Shown here piece by piece: positions 16,279 to 24,674 of a stretch of DNA of 29,966 bases. Within the stretch, counting starts at the first letter, position 1. Every line of letters starts with the position of its first letter. Source of the DNA: a virus; the IMG/VR virus record IMGVR_UViG_3300015199_000014, positions 1 through 29,966 of that record; one strand, written 5' to 3'. The position numbers were made by a program, and so were the translations under genes. The notes beneath the pieces were generated by a model. It was given only the letters and a program-made list of their open reading frames with translations. It was not told where the DNA came from and ran no database searches.

Positions 16279-17013
16279 ATGCCCTACGCTGCTTTAATCG
16301 GTACAGTCGTAAAACTCGTTGGCGGTGCTGGCGGAGCTTACCTGCAAGGCCGCGCTGGTGACATCCAGAAGAAGGAACTTCAACGAGTCGCTGACATCCC
16401 TGGGGTTGACCCGAACGCCGTCTACAGCACGGCTCTTGGTGCTAATCAAGCCGCCAACCCGCAGGCACAGGCCATTGCCAGTCAACAGAACACCTTCAAC
16501 CAATCTGAACTGGACAAGCAACTGGCCCAGGAGATACCTGGATACCAGGGTGGTCAGGCGCAACGAACCCAGAATGCCATCTCTGAATTGCACGGGGAAA
16601 TCCCGTTGGACGTATCGCAACAGGTCCAGCGCAACACGGCTTCCCAGGCAGCTTCTGGTGGTTATGTTGGAAGCCCCTTCGCCAGGGCTTTGAATGCCCG
16701 TGATTTGGGTAAAACCAGCTTGGACCTGACCAATCTTGGCGGCCAAAACTTCGCCTCAATAATCGGTTCAACGCCACGGGCTCCATTGGTCACTTCCGGG
16801 TCGTTGCTCGACATTGATCCCAAGACGGATCTGGCTTTGCAGGATCACGAGCGTTCTCAACGGTTGGATATCCTACTGAAACGCGCCGGGGTCGGAGGTC
16901 AGACTCAGGCTTGGGCGAATTACCTTGGAGCCGCCTCCGGAACAGCAGGAAATGCCGCACAAGGTGTTGCGGCGGGTTCTCCCGGGTTTGGTTCCGCATT
17001 GGGATTGGGCTAA
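16279..17013 (+). CDS. Probable internal virion (ejection) protein, Gly/Ala/Gln-rich
   Basis: The 244-aa protein begins with a hydrophobic, Gly/Ala-rich segment (AALIGTVVKLVGGAGGAYLQ) that could insert into membrane. A Gln/Ala/Asn-rich helical middle follows (QAQAIASQQNTFNQSELDKQ), and the C-terminus is flexible and glycine-rich (GTAGNAAQGVAAGSPGFGS). Small, low-complexity, Ala/Gln-rich proteins of this kind precede the larger ejected proteins in podoviruses (P22 gp7, about 229 aa; T7 gp14). These leave the capsid at infection and build a conduit across the cell envelope. The assignment rests on composition, size and position before two larger proteins of similar character. It starts three bases after the sulfotransferase stop. 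Confidence 0.6.
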   Translation: MPYAALIGTVVKLVGGAGGAYLQGRAGDIQKKELQRVADIPGVDPNAVYSTALGANQAANPQAQAIASQQNTFNQSELDKQLAQEIPGYQGGQAQRTQNAISELHGEIPLDVSQQVQRNTASQAASGGYVGSPFARALNARDLGKTSLDLTNLGGQNFASIIGSTPRAPLVTSGSLLDIDPKTDLALQDHERSQRLDILLKRAGVGGQTQAWANYLGAASGTAGNAAQGVAAGSPGFGSALGLG

Positions 17014-17016
17014 CTT

Positions 17017-18675
17017 ATGGCTACCTCTACTGACTACTGGCTGCAAGGGATGCAGGTCGCGGATAGCGAGCACAAAAACTATCTAGATAACCAGCAAAAG
17101 AACCGAGATTACGCGGCCAAGCATAAGGAGTATTACGGCGAAGATTGGCGCGGAGATGAGAAAGGGAACACGGATTTTGGAGCTTCAGAGGCAGCCCGGA
17201 AAGCCAGGATGGACGAGGATGCCTTGGCGGCAGCCAATGTGTACCTGAATCCTTCATCGAATTCGTTTGGAAAAGCATCTGATTCAAGACCGGTCGAGGG
17301 GACGACTTTATCTGATTACGGAGTCCCTAATCCAGATGTCCCCAGGGCGGTTCCAGTCAATGATTTGGGAGCACACTCGGCAACTCCGGCAGCTCCGGTT
17401 AAGGTGGTGACGCCTCCTGTTTTGCTCAACACCGATTCAGCGTTGCCAAGATCCAGTTTTGATTGGTCGAACAAGGTTTTGCCATCAACACAGGTTCAGC
17501 CTGATGCGCCTCGATACATCCCCGTTCAAGGTGATCTGGGATCGCCTCCGGCGGCTCCTGCTATCATAGCACCGGCCCTGCCCGCTCCTGTTATCACAGC
17601 ACCGGCACCGGCTCCGGCTCCGGCCCCAGCTCCGGTCAATGTAGCGCCTGCGATCACGCAGGACTTTGGGTTATCATCGGCCCCGTCGGCTCCAGTAACG
17701 CCACGGTCTCCAGTTCCGAACACCAGCAATTTTGGGGTGCCATCAGAGTCCTTGCCTACCGCGCAGCAAATTTACGATCGGGTTGATCCGGCTATTCGCA
17801 GCAAACCGGCGTTCCTGAATGAACTCAGGAAATACGAACAGAACCGAATTGCCAGTGTTGAAAAGCAGAACATTTACGAATCATTGGCTCGCACCCGTGG
17901 TGACCAGGCGGTTGAAGCAATTCGCGCGCGAGGCGAGGAAGCTCGTCTAACGAATGAAGAGAAATCCAGCGTAGCCATTCAAATTGCCGCGGAGCATGAT
18001 CGAAGCCGACTTGAAGGAATCAGGTTAAACACAGCCTCCAGGGAATTGATTTCCAAAGATAAAGCTGAAGCCGCAGGGGTTACACTGGAGAAGTTTGATA
18101 ATCATCTTGTGACCAAGTATGCCAACGAATATGCCGATAAGGATTTGGCAGACAAGATCATCGATTCGGACCTTGGAATCATTGAAAACCCATCTACTCC
18201 AACACCCATCAAGTACGCAACGGCGTACAACATGTACAAGACATTGAACAGTTCATCTTATGGACGTGATGCGGTGAACGGGGAAGAGGCTAAACGGGTC
18301 GGCTTCCTTTTGGAAGCAAATTGGAACCCTGCGAAGATGATTTGGACTGGTCACGGACCTATTCCTGATTTGAATGGGTTTGTTCAGGAAGCGAGGCTTA
18401 AACAGCAGGGAATTCAAAAGCAAAAACAGGACATCCTGAATCAAAAGAATGAAGTTTACCGTGCGGCTTACAGAAAGGCAGGTATGGATTACGATACCAA
18501 CACCAAATTAAGCCAGCCTCCCGCTGTTTCTAATCCGTCGGTATCTCCGTCTCCTACTAGCATCAATGTGCCATCTTCCAAACCGGTAAGTGTTAATAGC
18601 CAGAGCGAATATGATGCCCTTCCCAAAGGTGCTCAATACATTGACTCGAATGGCAGGTCGGCAACCAAGAGGTAA
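17017..18675 (+). CDS. Probable internal virion protein with Pro/Ala-rich linker
   Basis: The 552-aa protein has a charged helical N-terminus (GMQVADSEHKNYLDNQQKNR) and then a long disordered region, about residues 70-250, rich in Pro, Ala, Ser and Val with runs of Ala-Pro. From about 255 to 490 it is strongly helical and charged (ELRKYEQNRIASVEKQNIYE; ERTRGDQAVEAIRARGEEAR-like heptads). The C-terminal tail is Ser/Pro-rich and ends ALPKGAQYIDSNGRSATKR. It sits second in a row of three large virion-like genes, the place of the middle ejection protein in P22-like genomes. No enzymatic motif such as a lysozyme is visible. The role is inferred from order and composition. It starts three bases after the preceding stop. 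Confidence 0.58.
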   Translation: MATSTDYWLQGMQVADSEHKNYLDNQQKNRDYAAKHKEYYGEDWRGDEKGNTDFGASEAARKARMDEDALAAANVYLNPSSNSFGKASDSRPVEGTTLSDYGVPNPDVPRAVPVNDLGAHSATPAAPVKVVTPPVLLNTDSALPRSSFDWSNKVLPSTQVQPDAPRYIPVQGDLGSPPAAPAIIAPALPAPVITAPAPAPAPAPAPVNVAPAITQDFGLSSAPSAPVTPRSPVPNTSNFGVPSESLPTAQQIYDRVDPAIRSKPAFLNELRKYEQNRIASVEKQNIYESLARTRGDQAVEAIRARGEEARLTNEEKSSVAIQIAAEHDRSRLEGIRLNTASRELISKDKAEAAGVTLEKFDNHLVTKYANEYADKDLADKIIDSDLGIIENPSTPTPIKYATAYNMYKTLNSSSYGRDAVNGEEAKRVGFLLEANWNPAKMIWTGHGPIPDLNGFVQEARLKQQGIQKQKQDILNQKNEVYRAAYRKAGMDYDTNTKLSQPPAVSNPSVSPSPTSINVPSSKPVSVNSQSEYDALPKGAQYIDSNGRSATKR

Positions 18676-18680
18676 TTCAA

Positions 18681-21449
18681 ATGGCATTTACAGCCCCAGC
18701 ATCGGACCTGGAAACAAAAGGGTTTTCAGCACCCGCTTCGGATCTTGATGGCTCACCCTCTGGTGATGGCGGAATTGGTGATTTGAGAAAGCGCGAGGGG
18801 ACGTGGCAGATTCAATCTGCTCCTTACGATCCTCCATCGAGACCATCCTTGTTTTCTGATCCGTCTGCTGGTGGTGAAACTACCGTAAACGACCTAATCG
18901 GACCCGATGCTGTTCCTGGGTTGATGGAACAACGGATCAAAGGCGCAAAGCAACAAGCCGCTTTGGCTGCATCGTTTATTCCAATTCCAGGTGCTCAGGC
19001 TTTGGGGATTGGTAGAGTTGTTGCCGAAGGAACGCCTTGGGCCATTAGAACGCTCAAGTCAGCCAAGGATTTGGCGGCTACTGGTGCCTTTTCTGGAGCT
19101 ACTTCACGAACGGCTGAACGGGTGACTGGTGAACTGACTGGAGAACACAAAAGCCTTCCTGAGACAGCCAAGGAGATTGGAATTGACGCTGCTATTGGAG
19201 GGGTAGCCGGTCCTGCGATAGGGGCAGTTGGTTCCACTTTGGTTGGCGCTTCCAACCTGCCCGTTATTCGAGGACTCATTCCAGCCGCCAAAGAGGCGCT
19301 TACGCCGGGTCCCGATTACTTTGGCCGAATCGGTGCTAGTTACTTCCGGAGATCCAGCACTCCGGCACAGGAGGGCCTTTCCGCTGCCCGCAGCGCCATC
19401 GAATCTGTTACGGGCGAGAAAGTGCCAATCTCGATCGGAGAAGCCATCGGAAACCCGGCTAAAGCTCACGAACTGGGTATTGAAGATAAGGCACTCGATA
19501 CCAAAGCCATGGAGGTGGTCAAGCGATCTGTCCTGTTCGCAGCCGCCAAGCTCAATGGAATTAAAGTCACTGCCTCTGAATTGGCTGACGAAACGGTTGG
19601 GTTGCTGACAAGTGAACTCGAAAAGGTGTCGGCACCGGCCAAGGAAGCCATCGCCAAGGTGGCTGCCGATCTTCATCCTGCTATCACAACGGCCAACGAT
19701 GTGGCTGAACAAATGGCTAAGAATCTGGTTCCAGGCACTGGAGCCACTGCTGAAGCGACCGGAAAAGCGTCTCAGTCCATTATTCGTAGTGCTTTCAAAG
19801 ACATTTCCGATGAGGTAAAGCCCCTTTACAAGGCGGTTGAAACGCATCCTGATTACCCACAAGTGCCCGGGTTAATGGACAAGCCAAAGGAATGGATGGA
19901 TGACGTAATAGATTCTTCTCTCAAAACTTCATCTGGCCAACCAATCCCAAGTTCCATGTCGGAGTCATTGCCTCCTTTGGTAAAAATGATCCATGAGGCC
20001 GGGCCTGTTCAGTCCCTGGATACGCTCAGGAAGTTGAGAACAAAGGTTTACGATTCCATTGGAAACGACAGTATTTACCCTGGAACAAGCAACTTTCAAA
20101 AGGGCAAACTCGGAGAGGCTTTAACGGAGGAAATCAACAATGCGGTTGATTCGCTTCCAACCAGCGACTTAAAAAACAAGCTCAAGGCTGCAAACGACCT
20201 TTACTCCGAGAAGATGGACAGGTTCAAGGGTGAACCTGTTGAGCAATTCCTGCGTAACTTTGGAGAAGAAGGAGGCCCGACTGCCGAGTCTTTGGCTGCC
20301 AAGTTAACCAAACCCGGCGGTCATGAATTGTTCTTAGCATTGCAAAAGGCAGCTGGCCCTCGCGCTGCTGAAATCAAGAAGACGGTGGGTGATTTCCTTT
20401 TCCATAATGCTGCCGAGTCTGGACGTGGCATCAAGACCGGAGCCGTGTCGGCTGGTAAGATCCTTGAAAACATCGAAGGATTGTCGCCTGAACTTCAAAA
20501 GGAGTTCTTCCCGAATTTGGCGTATGTCAGGTCCTTGGCTCAGCGCGAATCGAGGATTGCCGGACTTCAATCGGCCACTTCCGGCATCAAATCCTCCGCT
20601 GATCCTCTCAAAGTACTGAACAGGCTTCAGATTGATGACCCGGCATTGCTGATGGACGCTCTTGGACCAAATGCCAGTGCTGATCTTGGCGCAAAGATTG
20701 CGGATGCATTCAAGAAATCTGCCGATCTTGAATCCCAGCTAAACGGGTCCATTCTGGGCGATCTCAAGGCCGGTGATGCAGCCGGGTTGGCAGAGAAAAT
20801 AGCCAAGAATCCCGAGCATTGGATGGATGGCATTTTGAATGGAACCTTTGGAGTTCAACAGACCCAGAAGATGGTGGATTTGGTATCGAAAGTGGACCCG
20901 CCTCTGCTCCACAAGATGCAGTTCCGGTACGTCTCGCAATTGCTGGAGAAATACGGCGGTAAGAATATCGATGTATCCAAGCTGTCCCGTGATCTGGCGC
21001 TTGGAGCGGACAGGATTGGGAAAGAACGCCAACTGTCCCGGGTTTTTCTTGATAGCAAGTCGGCTGATGATTTGGAAACTGTCTTGAAAGGATTGTCTAC
21101 GTTCGATGAAGCCAGGACGCATCTCGATCCGAATGCGTCGCTCCTAATGGCCGCAGCCAGAGCAACCGGGGAAGCTGTTGCCATGACGGGTGCCATTCCC
21201 GGAACCGGAACTATGGGTGGTGGAACTCTGTTTTCCAGCACGACCCGATTACTTCAGAAGATGCGTTTCGCGGTTGCTTCCAGCATTTTGACTACGCCAG
21301 AGCTTCGGTCCCTGGCAAGAACCCCGGTTTCCCGCATTACGCCGGACCAATGGCAATCCATCTTCCGCGCCACGGCTAGAGCAGCCATTGGAACCTACGT
21401 CTCCAAGGATTCTCCTGAAGCTGAAACCTTGAACCGTTTGTCCCACTAG
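18681..21449 (+). CDS. Large probable internal virion (ejection) protein
   Basis: The 922-aa protein is the last gene of the rightward operon. Its N-terminus carries two copies of an F-x-APASDL motif (residues 3-10 and 15-22), then a disordered segment. Hydrophobic Gly/Ala-rich stretches follow (ALAASFIPIPGAQALGIG; IGGVAGPAIGAVGSTLVGAS) that could be membrane-active. From about residue 240 to the end it is mostly long helices rich in Lys, Glu, Ala and Leu (LTSELEKVSAPAKEAIAKV), as in the large ejected proteins of podoviruses (P22 gp16, T7 gp16). I see no transglycosylase signature, so any cell-wall activity is not shown. Its TAG stop shares four bases (CTAG) with the TAG stop of the convergent minus-strand gene. 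Confidence 0.6.
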   Translation: MAFTAPASDLETKGFSAPASDLDGSPSGDGGIGDLRKREGTWQIQSAPYDPPSRPSLFSDPSAGGETTVNDLIGPDAVPGLMEQRIKGAKQQAALAASFIPIPGAQALGIGRVVAEGTPWAIRTLKSAKDLAATGAFSGATSRTAERVTGELTGEHKSLPETAKEIGIDAAIGGVAGPAIGAVGSTLVGASNLPVIRGLIPAAKEALTPGPDYFGRIGASYFRRSSTPAQEGLSAARSAIESVTGEKVPISIGEAIGNPAKAHELGIEDKALDTKAMEVVKRSVLFAAAKLNGIKVTASELADETVGLLTSELEKVSAPAKEAIAKVAADLHPAITTANDVAEQMAKNLVPGTGATAEATGKASQSIIRSAFKDISDEVKPLYKAVETHPDYPQVPGLMDKPKEWMDDVIDSSLKTSSGQPIPSSMSESLPPLVKMIHEAGPVQSLDTLRKLRTKVYDSIGNDSIYPGTSNFQKGKLGEALTEEINNAVDSLPTSDLKNKLKAANDLYSEKMDRFKGEPVEQFLRNFGEEGGPTAESLAAKLTKPGGHELFLALQKAAGPRAAEIKKTVGDFLFHNAAESGRGIKTGAVSAGKILENIEGLSPELQKEFFPNLAYVRSLAQRESRIAGLQSATSGIKSSADPLKVLNRLQIDDPALLMDALGPNASADLGAKIADAFKKSADLESQLNGSILGDLKAGDAAGLAEKIAKNPEHWMDGILNGTFGVQQTQKMVDLVSKVDPPLLHKMQFRYVSQLLEKYGGKNIDVSKLSRDLALGADRIGKERQLSRVFLDSKSADDLETVLKGLSTFDEARTHLDPNASLLMAAARATGEAVAMTGAIPGTGTMGGGTLFSSTTRLLQKMRFAVASSILTTPELRSLARTPVSRITPDQWQSIFRATARAAIGTYVSKDSPEAETLNRLSH

Positions 21450-21643
21450 CGTAAAAGGTCATTGAACAGCAGGCCCAAAGCGATTATCCATCCCATCGAA
21501 GCCATCCAGATAAGCAGTTGGCAAAGATCCCGGCTCTGATCCAGAGCTATCCTGATATTTAGATTCTGTTGATACAAACTGTCAGACCGATCTGCGGGTG
21601 CCACGCTTTCGAGTGGCAAGAATTTTACAGGTTCGTGATTCAT
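21446..21643 (-). CDS. Small single-helix membrane protein, last gene of the minus-strand operon
   Basis: The 65-aa protein has a polar, acidic N-terminal 40 residues and a C-terminal hydrophobic helix, LLIWMASMGWIIALGLLF (about residues 43-60), ending NDLLR. This tail-anchored shape resembles single-span phage membrane proteins such as XhlA-type lysis helpers, small holins or superinfection-exclusion factors, but nothing in the sequence decides between them. Its ATG overlaps the stop of the 46-aa gene (ATGA), and its stop is shared with the convergent 922-aa gene. It is probably expressed with the replication operon rather than the late genes, which makes a lysis role less certain. Confidence 0.6.
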   Translation of the reverse strand: MNHEPVKFLPLESVAPADRSDSLYQQNLNIRIALDQSRDLCQLLIWMASMGWIIALGLLFNDLLR

Positions 21644-21780
21644 CGGCGTTTACTTTCTTTTTGGTCTAGGTATTCAAAGCATGGAACACAAACCTTAAAA
21701 ATACCCCATGAAATTGCGACTTTTTTCATTTTCAGGCATCTTTGACATTTGATTCCTTTAGTCTTTTTAATGGTTTTCAT
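21640..21780 (-). CDS. 46-aa zinc-ribbon-like small protein
   Basis: This short gene reads ATG at 21780 to TGA at 21640-21642. The product is very basic at both ends and has two Cys pairs: C-x2-C at residues 12/15 (KCQRC) and C-x2-C at 31/34 (CVPC). Hydrophobic strands lie between them. Two CxxC knuckles about 15 residues apart are the pattern of a single zinc ribbon. Both ends fit ATGA overlaps, with the 64-aa gene upstream and the 65-aa gene downstream, so the frame is well supported despite the short length. Lys-rich zinc ribbons often bind nucleic acid or RNA polymerase; the partner here is unknown. The gene is A+T-rich relative to its neighbours. Confidence 0.72.
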   Translation of the reverse strand: MKTIKKTKGIKCQRCLKMKKVAISWGIFKVCVPCFEYLDQKESKRR

Positions 21781-21971
21781 TTCATCAACAGAGCTATTTT
21801 GTATGTGTCAGGATAATGCTCCTTAGCCCACTGTTCAGCCTCGTTTTTGGCTTCCATCAAGGCATGTGGCGGGGTGTTTTGTTTATCGAAAAACCCCAAT
21901 AACGCCAGTCTTTCCTCAATTCTGTGATGAATCTCTGCATTCAATTCAGATGGCATCAACCTTTGTTTCAT
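21777..21971 (-). CDS. Hypothetical 64-aa helical protein
   Basis: The 64-aa product (start MKQRLMPSELNAEIHHRIEE) is predicted helical and charged, with two amphipathic stretches (AEIHHRIEERLALLGFF and MEAKNEAEQWAKEHYPD). It has no membrane segment and no Cys or His cluster. It starts in an ATGA overlap with the 98-aa gene and ends in an ATGA overlap with the 46-aa zinc-ribbon gene. I do not recognise the family. Small helical proteins at the end of phage early operons often bind and redirect host enzymes, but nothing here shows a target. Confidence 0.6.
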   Translation of the reverse strand: MKQRLMPSELNAEIHHRIEERLALLGFFDKQNTPPHALMEAKNEAEQWAKEHYPDTYKIALLMK

Positions 21972-22264
21972 ATTTCCATGATTAAGGCATCGTACTCCCG
22001 GCTGTAACTCACCCCGCAGCGGATCAAATCAATCACCTGCTGTTCGGTGGCCAGTGTTTCCACGTCGTGAATAGACGGCTCGAACACCAGATTGCAGGTG
22101 TCATCGGATACAGCGCAGTTAATGACGCAGGTATTGTGATGTGCCATGAACTTGGACAGGATCAACATGGCGCACAGATCCCGGTGCGTGCTTGGCGGGT
22201 TTGTGATGCGATCGAATTTGCCACGCTCCGAATCGCGTCGGACCATGAATTGTTTTAGGTTCAT
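21968..22264 (-). CDS. Hypothetical 98-aa protein downstream of the helicase
   Basis: The 98-aa protein has a basic N-terminus (MNLKQFMVRRDSERGKFDR), a middle with five Cys and His residues (LCAMLILSKFMAHHNTCVIN), and an acidic C-terminal half (FEPSIHDVETLATEQQVIDL). It is not a recognisable zinc finger because the Cys spacing is irregular. The hydrophobic middle is too short and polar for a clear membrane span. ATGA overlaps at both ends place it in the operon between the helicase and the 64-aa gene. I do not recognise a function. Confidence 0.6.
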   Translation of the reverse strand: MNLKQFMVRRDSERGKFDRITNPPSTHRDLCAMLILSKFMAHHNTCVINCAVSDDTCNLVFEPSIHDVETLATEQQVIDLIRCGVSYSREYDALIMEI

Positions 22265-23787
22265 TTTATTTTATCTGCAATCTGCTTGAAACTAAGTGAT
22301 TCATATTCACTGGTGAAATCGATGCCAACAGTCTGATCGCCCAAAGCCTCTTTGATGTTGATGGATTTAAGCGCGAGCTTGTCGTCCCGGACCTCGTCCA
22401 CATCCCCGTACTGAAGCCAGTAACTGGTGCAAGGCAGCTTCTGCCCATCCCGATCGATTCGCGCTTCGCATTGCTCCGTGTCCCCAGGCGTCCAAGGCCG
22501 ATCAATCAGGATGACGTAACAAGCGGCGGTCAGGGTGAGGCCAAGGCCGCCTGTCTGGGCGGTGCTGACCCATACCCGGATGCTCGGATCAGACTGGAAC
22601 CGGTCCACCAAACCCTGCCTTGCAGTTATAGGAGTGTCACCAGTAAGAACCAGAGCGCGTTTCTCAAACGCCCTGGCGACCTGATGGACCGGTTCAAGAT
22701 ACTGAGAGAACACGACCACCTTATGGCCTTGTTCAAGAATGTCTTCAATCAACTCGATTGCGTATGGTACCTTAGCTAACGAAGCTGCTTGGTAAGTCTT
22801 GTCAACGAAACCTTTGGCGTCGATGCTGGTTTTCTTTGATGTCAACCAGCCGGTTCTGGCGCTTTGGCAGCTTTGTTTGTACAAAGTGGCATGGCTCGCA
22901 TCCACTTCGGCGTGGACCATGACCCGGGTCATCTTGGGCAGGTCGAGGCAATCCCGCTTCAAATGGCGCAGGATGTACGGCTTTGTGGCGGTCCGTAGTT
23001 CATCCAGGTTGGAACATCCAGTGATATCCCACCGGGACCATCTTGTGCGTTTGGCATCGCAGAAATGTTGCTCGTACCAGGATTTACTTTTGGCCACCGG
23101 AGCCTTCACGGCCCGGAGCAGTGGGTAAAGGTTCGAGGGCCGACCGTTCTTCATGGGCGTTCCGGTGAGCAGGATGCAGGCGACGCAATTGGGAGCAGAC
23201 GTGATGTCCAGGAACGCCTTCCCTCGCTGGGTCTTGGACCCGCCCTGGGAATGACTCGCCTCGTCTGCTATCAGGATGAAATCTGCCTTCTCCGGCCACC
23301 GGATGTTGGACCAGGAACAGATTTCAGGGATTTTATCCAGTTCCATCATTTTGGCTATGGACCTCCACATGTCACGAAGTGTAACTGGGGAGATAATCAC
23401 CATGAAAGCATTCAGGTCTTCAGACAGCTTTTTAGCTGCAACAATGGAAGTGAGCGATTTTCCAAGCCCCATCTCTGCTGCGAGAATCAGCCGTCTCTTC
23501 TCCAAAATGGCTCTCACACCTTCCTGCTGATGTTTCCTCAGGATCTTGCCGTCCGGCAACGGCAATGTCAGGTCCAGTTCCTCCTTCAATGATGCTATCT
23601 CCTGTAACGGGATCGAGTTCAAGTAGGGATTGGACAGCACCCTGGCTTTCTTTTCCAATGGCCAGCACCAGCCAAGTTCACAAGGCTTGCCTCCGGTACC
23701 GATTATTTCGCGCCATTGATTCATTGGAATATGAACCGAAGCGGACAGGATCAGGTGATCTTTGGACGTGAAGAAACGATGGCTCAT
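22261..23787 (-). CDS. SNF2-family DNA helicase/translocase
   Basis: The 508-aa protein has both RecA-like lobes of superfamily 2. Motif I is AAEMGLGKS (residues 103-111), motif II ADEAS (174-178, a DEAS variant of DEAH) and motif III LTGTP (207-211). In lobe two, VVFSQYLEPV is followed by motif V STAQTGGLGLTLT (408-420) and motif VI EQCEARIDRDGQ (438-449), which is close to the SNF2 QAEDRxxRxGQ form. An N-terminal domain of about 80 residues (SASVHIPMNQWREIIGTGGK) resembles the HARP-like or substrate-binding heads of small SNF2 phage helicases. Likely roles are fork remodelling, recombination or protein displacement on duplex DNA. I chose ATG at 23787 for its ATGA overlap; an in-frame start 13 codons earlier would overlap the neighbour more. 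Size is normal for phage members. Confidence 0.9.
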   Translation of the reverse strand: MSHRFFTSKDHLILSASVHIPMNQWREIIGTGGKPCELGWCWPLEKKARVLSNPYLNSIPLQEIASLKEELDLTLPLPDGKILRKHQQEGVRAILEKRRLILAAEMGLGKSLTSIVAAKKLSEDLNAFMVIISPVTLRDMWRSIAKMMELDKIPEICSWSNIRWPEKADFILIADEASHSQGGSKTQRGKAFLDITSAPNCVACILLTGTPMKNGRPSNLYPLLRAVKAPVAKSKSWYEQHFCDAKRTRWSRWDITGCSNLDELRTATKPYILRHLKRDCLDLPKMTRVMVHAEVDASHATLYKQSCQSARTGWLTSKKTSIDAKGFVDKTYQAASLAKVPYAIELIEDILEQGHKVVVFSQYLEPVHQVARAFEKRALVLTGDTPITARQGLVDRFQSDPSIRVWVSTAQTGGLGLTLTAACYVILIDRPWTPGDTEQCEARIDRDGQKLPCTSYWLQYGDVDEVRDDKLALKSINIKEALGDQTVGIDFTSEYESLSFKQIADKIK

Positions 23788-23999
23788 TGCGTGATGGGTT
23801 CCAGTTTCACCTTCTCCACCTCCCAAAACATCTCACCTGATTCGATGACTTTGATGCAGGTGCTTTTGAGTTTACTGTAGCAATCGGCGCACATGAAGGC
23901 TTGGTTCATCTTGGTTGCACGCGGCTTGCCACCCAGCTCGTGCAATCCCCATTCCACCCGGACCAGTACCGGTTTTACGCAGGCCATGTAGCAGGTCAT
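23784..23999 (-). CDS. 71-aa Cys-rich protein, possible zinc-binding
   Basis: The 71-aa product begins MTCYMACVKPVLVRVEWGLH and has two Cys groups: C-x3-C at residues 3 and 7, and C-x2-C in FMCADCYSKLKSTC with a further Cys seven residues on. This suggests one zinc site, possibly of the HNH or ribbon type but without the His residues. I chose ATG at 23999 because it overlaps the DnaC-like gene's stop by ATGA; an in-frame ATG at 24038 would overlap more. Its stop overlaps the helicase start by ATGA. Small zinc proteins next to loader and helicase genes may help assemble replication complexes, but that is only inferred from position. Confidence 0.65.
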   Translation of the reverse strand: MTCYMACVKPVLVRVEWGLHELGGKPRATKMNQAFMCADCYSKLKSTCIKVIESGEMFWEVEKVKLEPITQ

Positions 24000-24622
24000 A
24001 GTCTTCCTTTCAGCCGATAATCCGGCGCATCGATCCATACCGACACAGCCCGCCGAAGCAGGGACGCCACCCGATCGCCATACCTGCCGGCGTACCAGTC
24101 AGGATTCAGACTGGTCGTGGCGAACAACCACTTCTTCTCACACAGTTCAAGGACTTTAAGCAGACGATCAACGCCGGTGCTGGACCAGTCATGTTCAGCA
24201 CCAATTCCATCGATTACAACGAGCATGGATGCCCTAATTGAGCTATCCAGATACTCGTTGAAATACTGCTCAGAATGCTCTTTGGACCACAACTCCACCC
24301 ACTTGATCAGGTGAGTCTCTGGCGTAGTCAGGGTCTTCCTGGATTCCTTGATTTGACGCAACAATGTCTGGCTCAAGCCACAGCGCAGCACCACCTGCGA
24401 TAGCATGGTCTTGCCGGTCCCGGTCAGCCCGCCTATTACGCGCCAGCAGCCTTTGGAAGCGTCACCCGCCACGTAGCGGTTGATAAAGCGGTTGGTCAGG
24501 TCGGCAGCTCGGACGCGGTCCGGATGTTCTTGAGTATCGAAGCCGAACGGGCTGGTGAAGTCGATCAAGACAGGGTTGACTTCGGTGCTTTTCAGAGGAT
24601 CTTGCATTGTTGTTGTTTCCAT
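23996..24622 (-). CDS. DnaC/IstB-like AAA+ ATPase, probable helicase loader
   Basis: The 208-aa protein has the AAA+ core of helicase loaders. Walker A is GLTGTGKT (residues 65-72), Walker B MLVVIDGIGAE (about 133-143) and sensor-1-like FATTSLN (167-173). A C-terminal Arg-rich helix contains a candidate arginine finger (RVASLLRRAVS). DnaC-type proteins load the replicative helicase onto origin DNA. No replicative helicase gene is visible here, so the partner may be the host enzyme or lie outside. The start is uncertain: ATG at 24622 is preceded by a hairpin region, ATG at 24607 is also possible, and a longer form from 24712 would overlap the 54-aa gene by 40 bases. Its stop overlaps the next gene by ATGA. 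The ATPase call is strong, the loader role inferred. Confidence 0.85.
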   Translation of the reverse strand: METTTMQDPLKSTEVNPVLIDFTSPFGFDTQEHPDRVRAADLTNRFINRYVAGDASKGCWRVIGGLTGTGKTMLSQVVLRCGLSQTLLRQIKESRKTLTTPETHLIKWVELWSKEHSEQYFNEYLDSSIRASMLVVIDGIGAEHDWSSTGVDRLLKVLELCEKKWLFATTSLNPDWYAGRYGDRVASLLRRAVSVWIDAPDYRLKGRL

Positions 24623-24633
24623 GAGTTGTTGCG

Positions 24634-24674
24634 GCGGCGTTAGGTTCCTTTCCACCTGACGCCGCTTTTTCTTT
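24634..24674 (+). terminator. Plus-strand intrinsic terminator, antisense within the minus-strand operon
   Basis: On the plus strand a 12-bp stem (24634-24645 pairing with 24654-24665, one G-U pair, the rest Watson-Crick, mostly G+C) closes an 8-base loop and is followed at once by TTTTTCTTT (24666-24674). This is the classic rho-independent form. Read on the minus strand the stem has an A-C mismatch and is followed by a mixed sequence, so it works as a terminator only rightward. All genes here run leftward, so it would stop antisense transcripts. As minus-strand RNA the imperfect hairpin lies in the leader before the DnaC-like gene, with GGAAAGGA in its loop. Confidence 0.75.

Noticed and set aside
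17560-17640. Ala-Pro repeat stretch as a regulatory or recombination repeat
   Set aside because: It is simple low-complexity coding sequence of a disordered linker, as in the two other Pro/Ala-rich proteins here.
19104-19862. Long open frame (252 codons) antisense to the ejection protein
   Set aside because: No motif, no overlap-type junctions, and the opposite strand has a coherent 922-codon gene.
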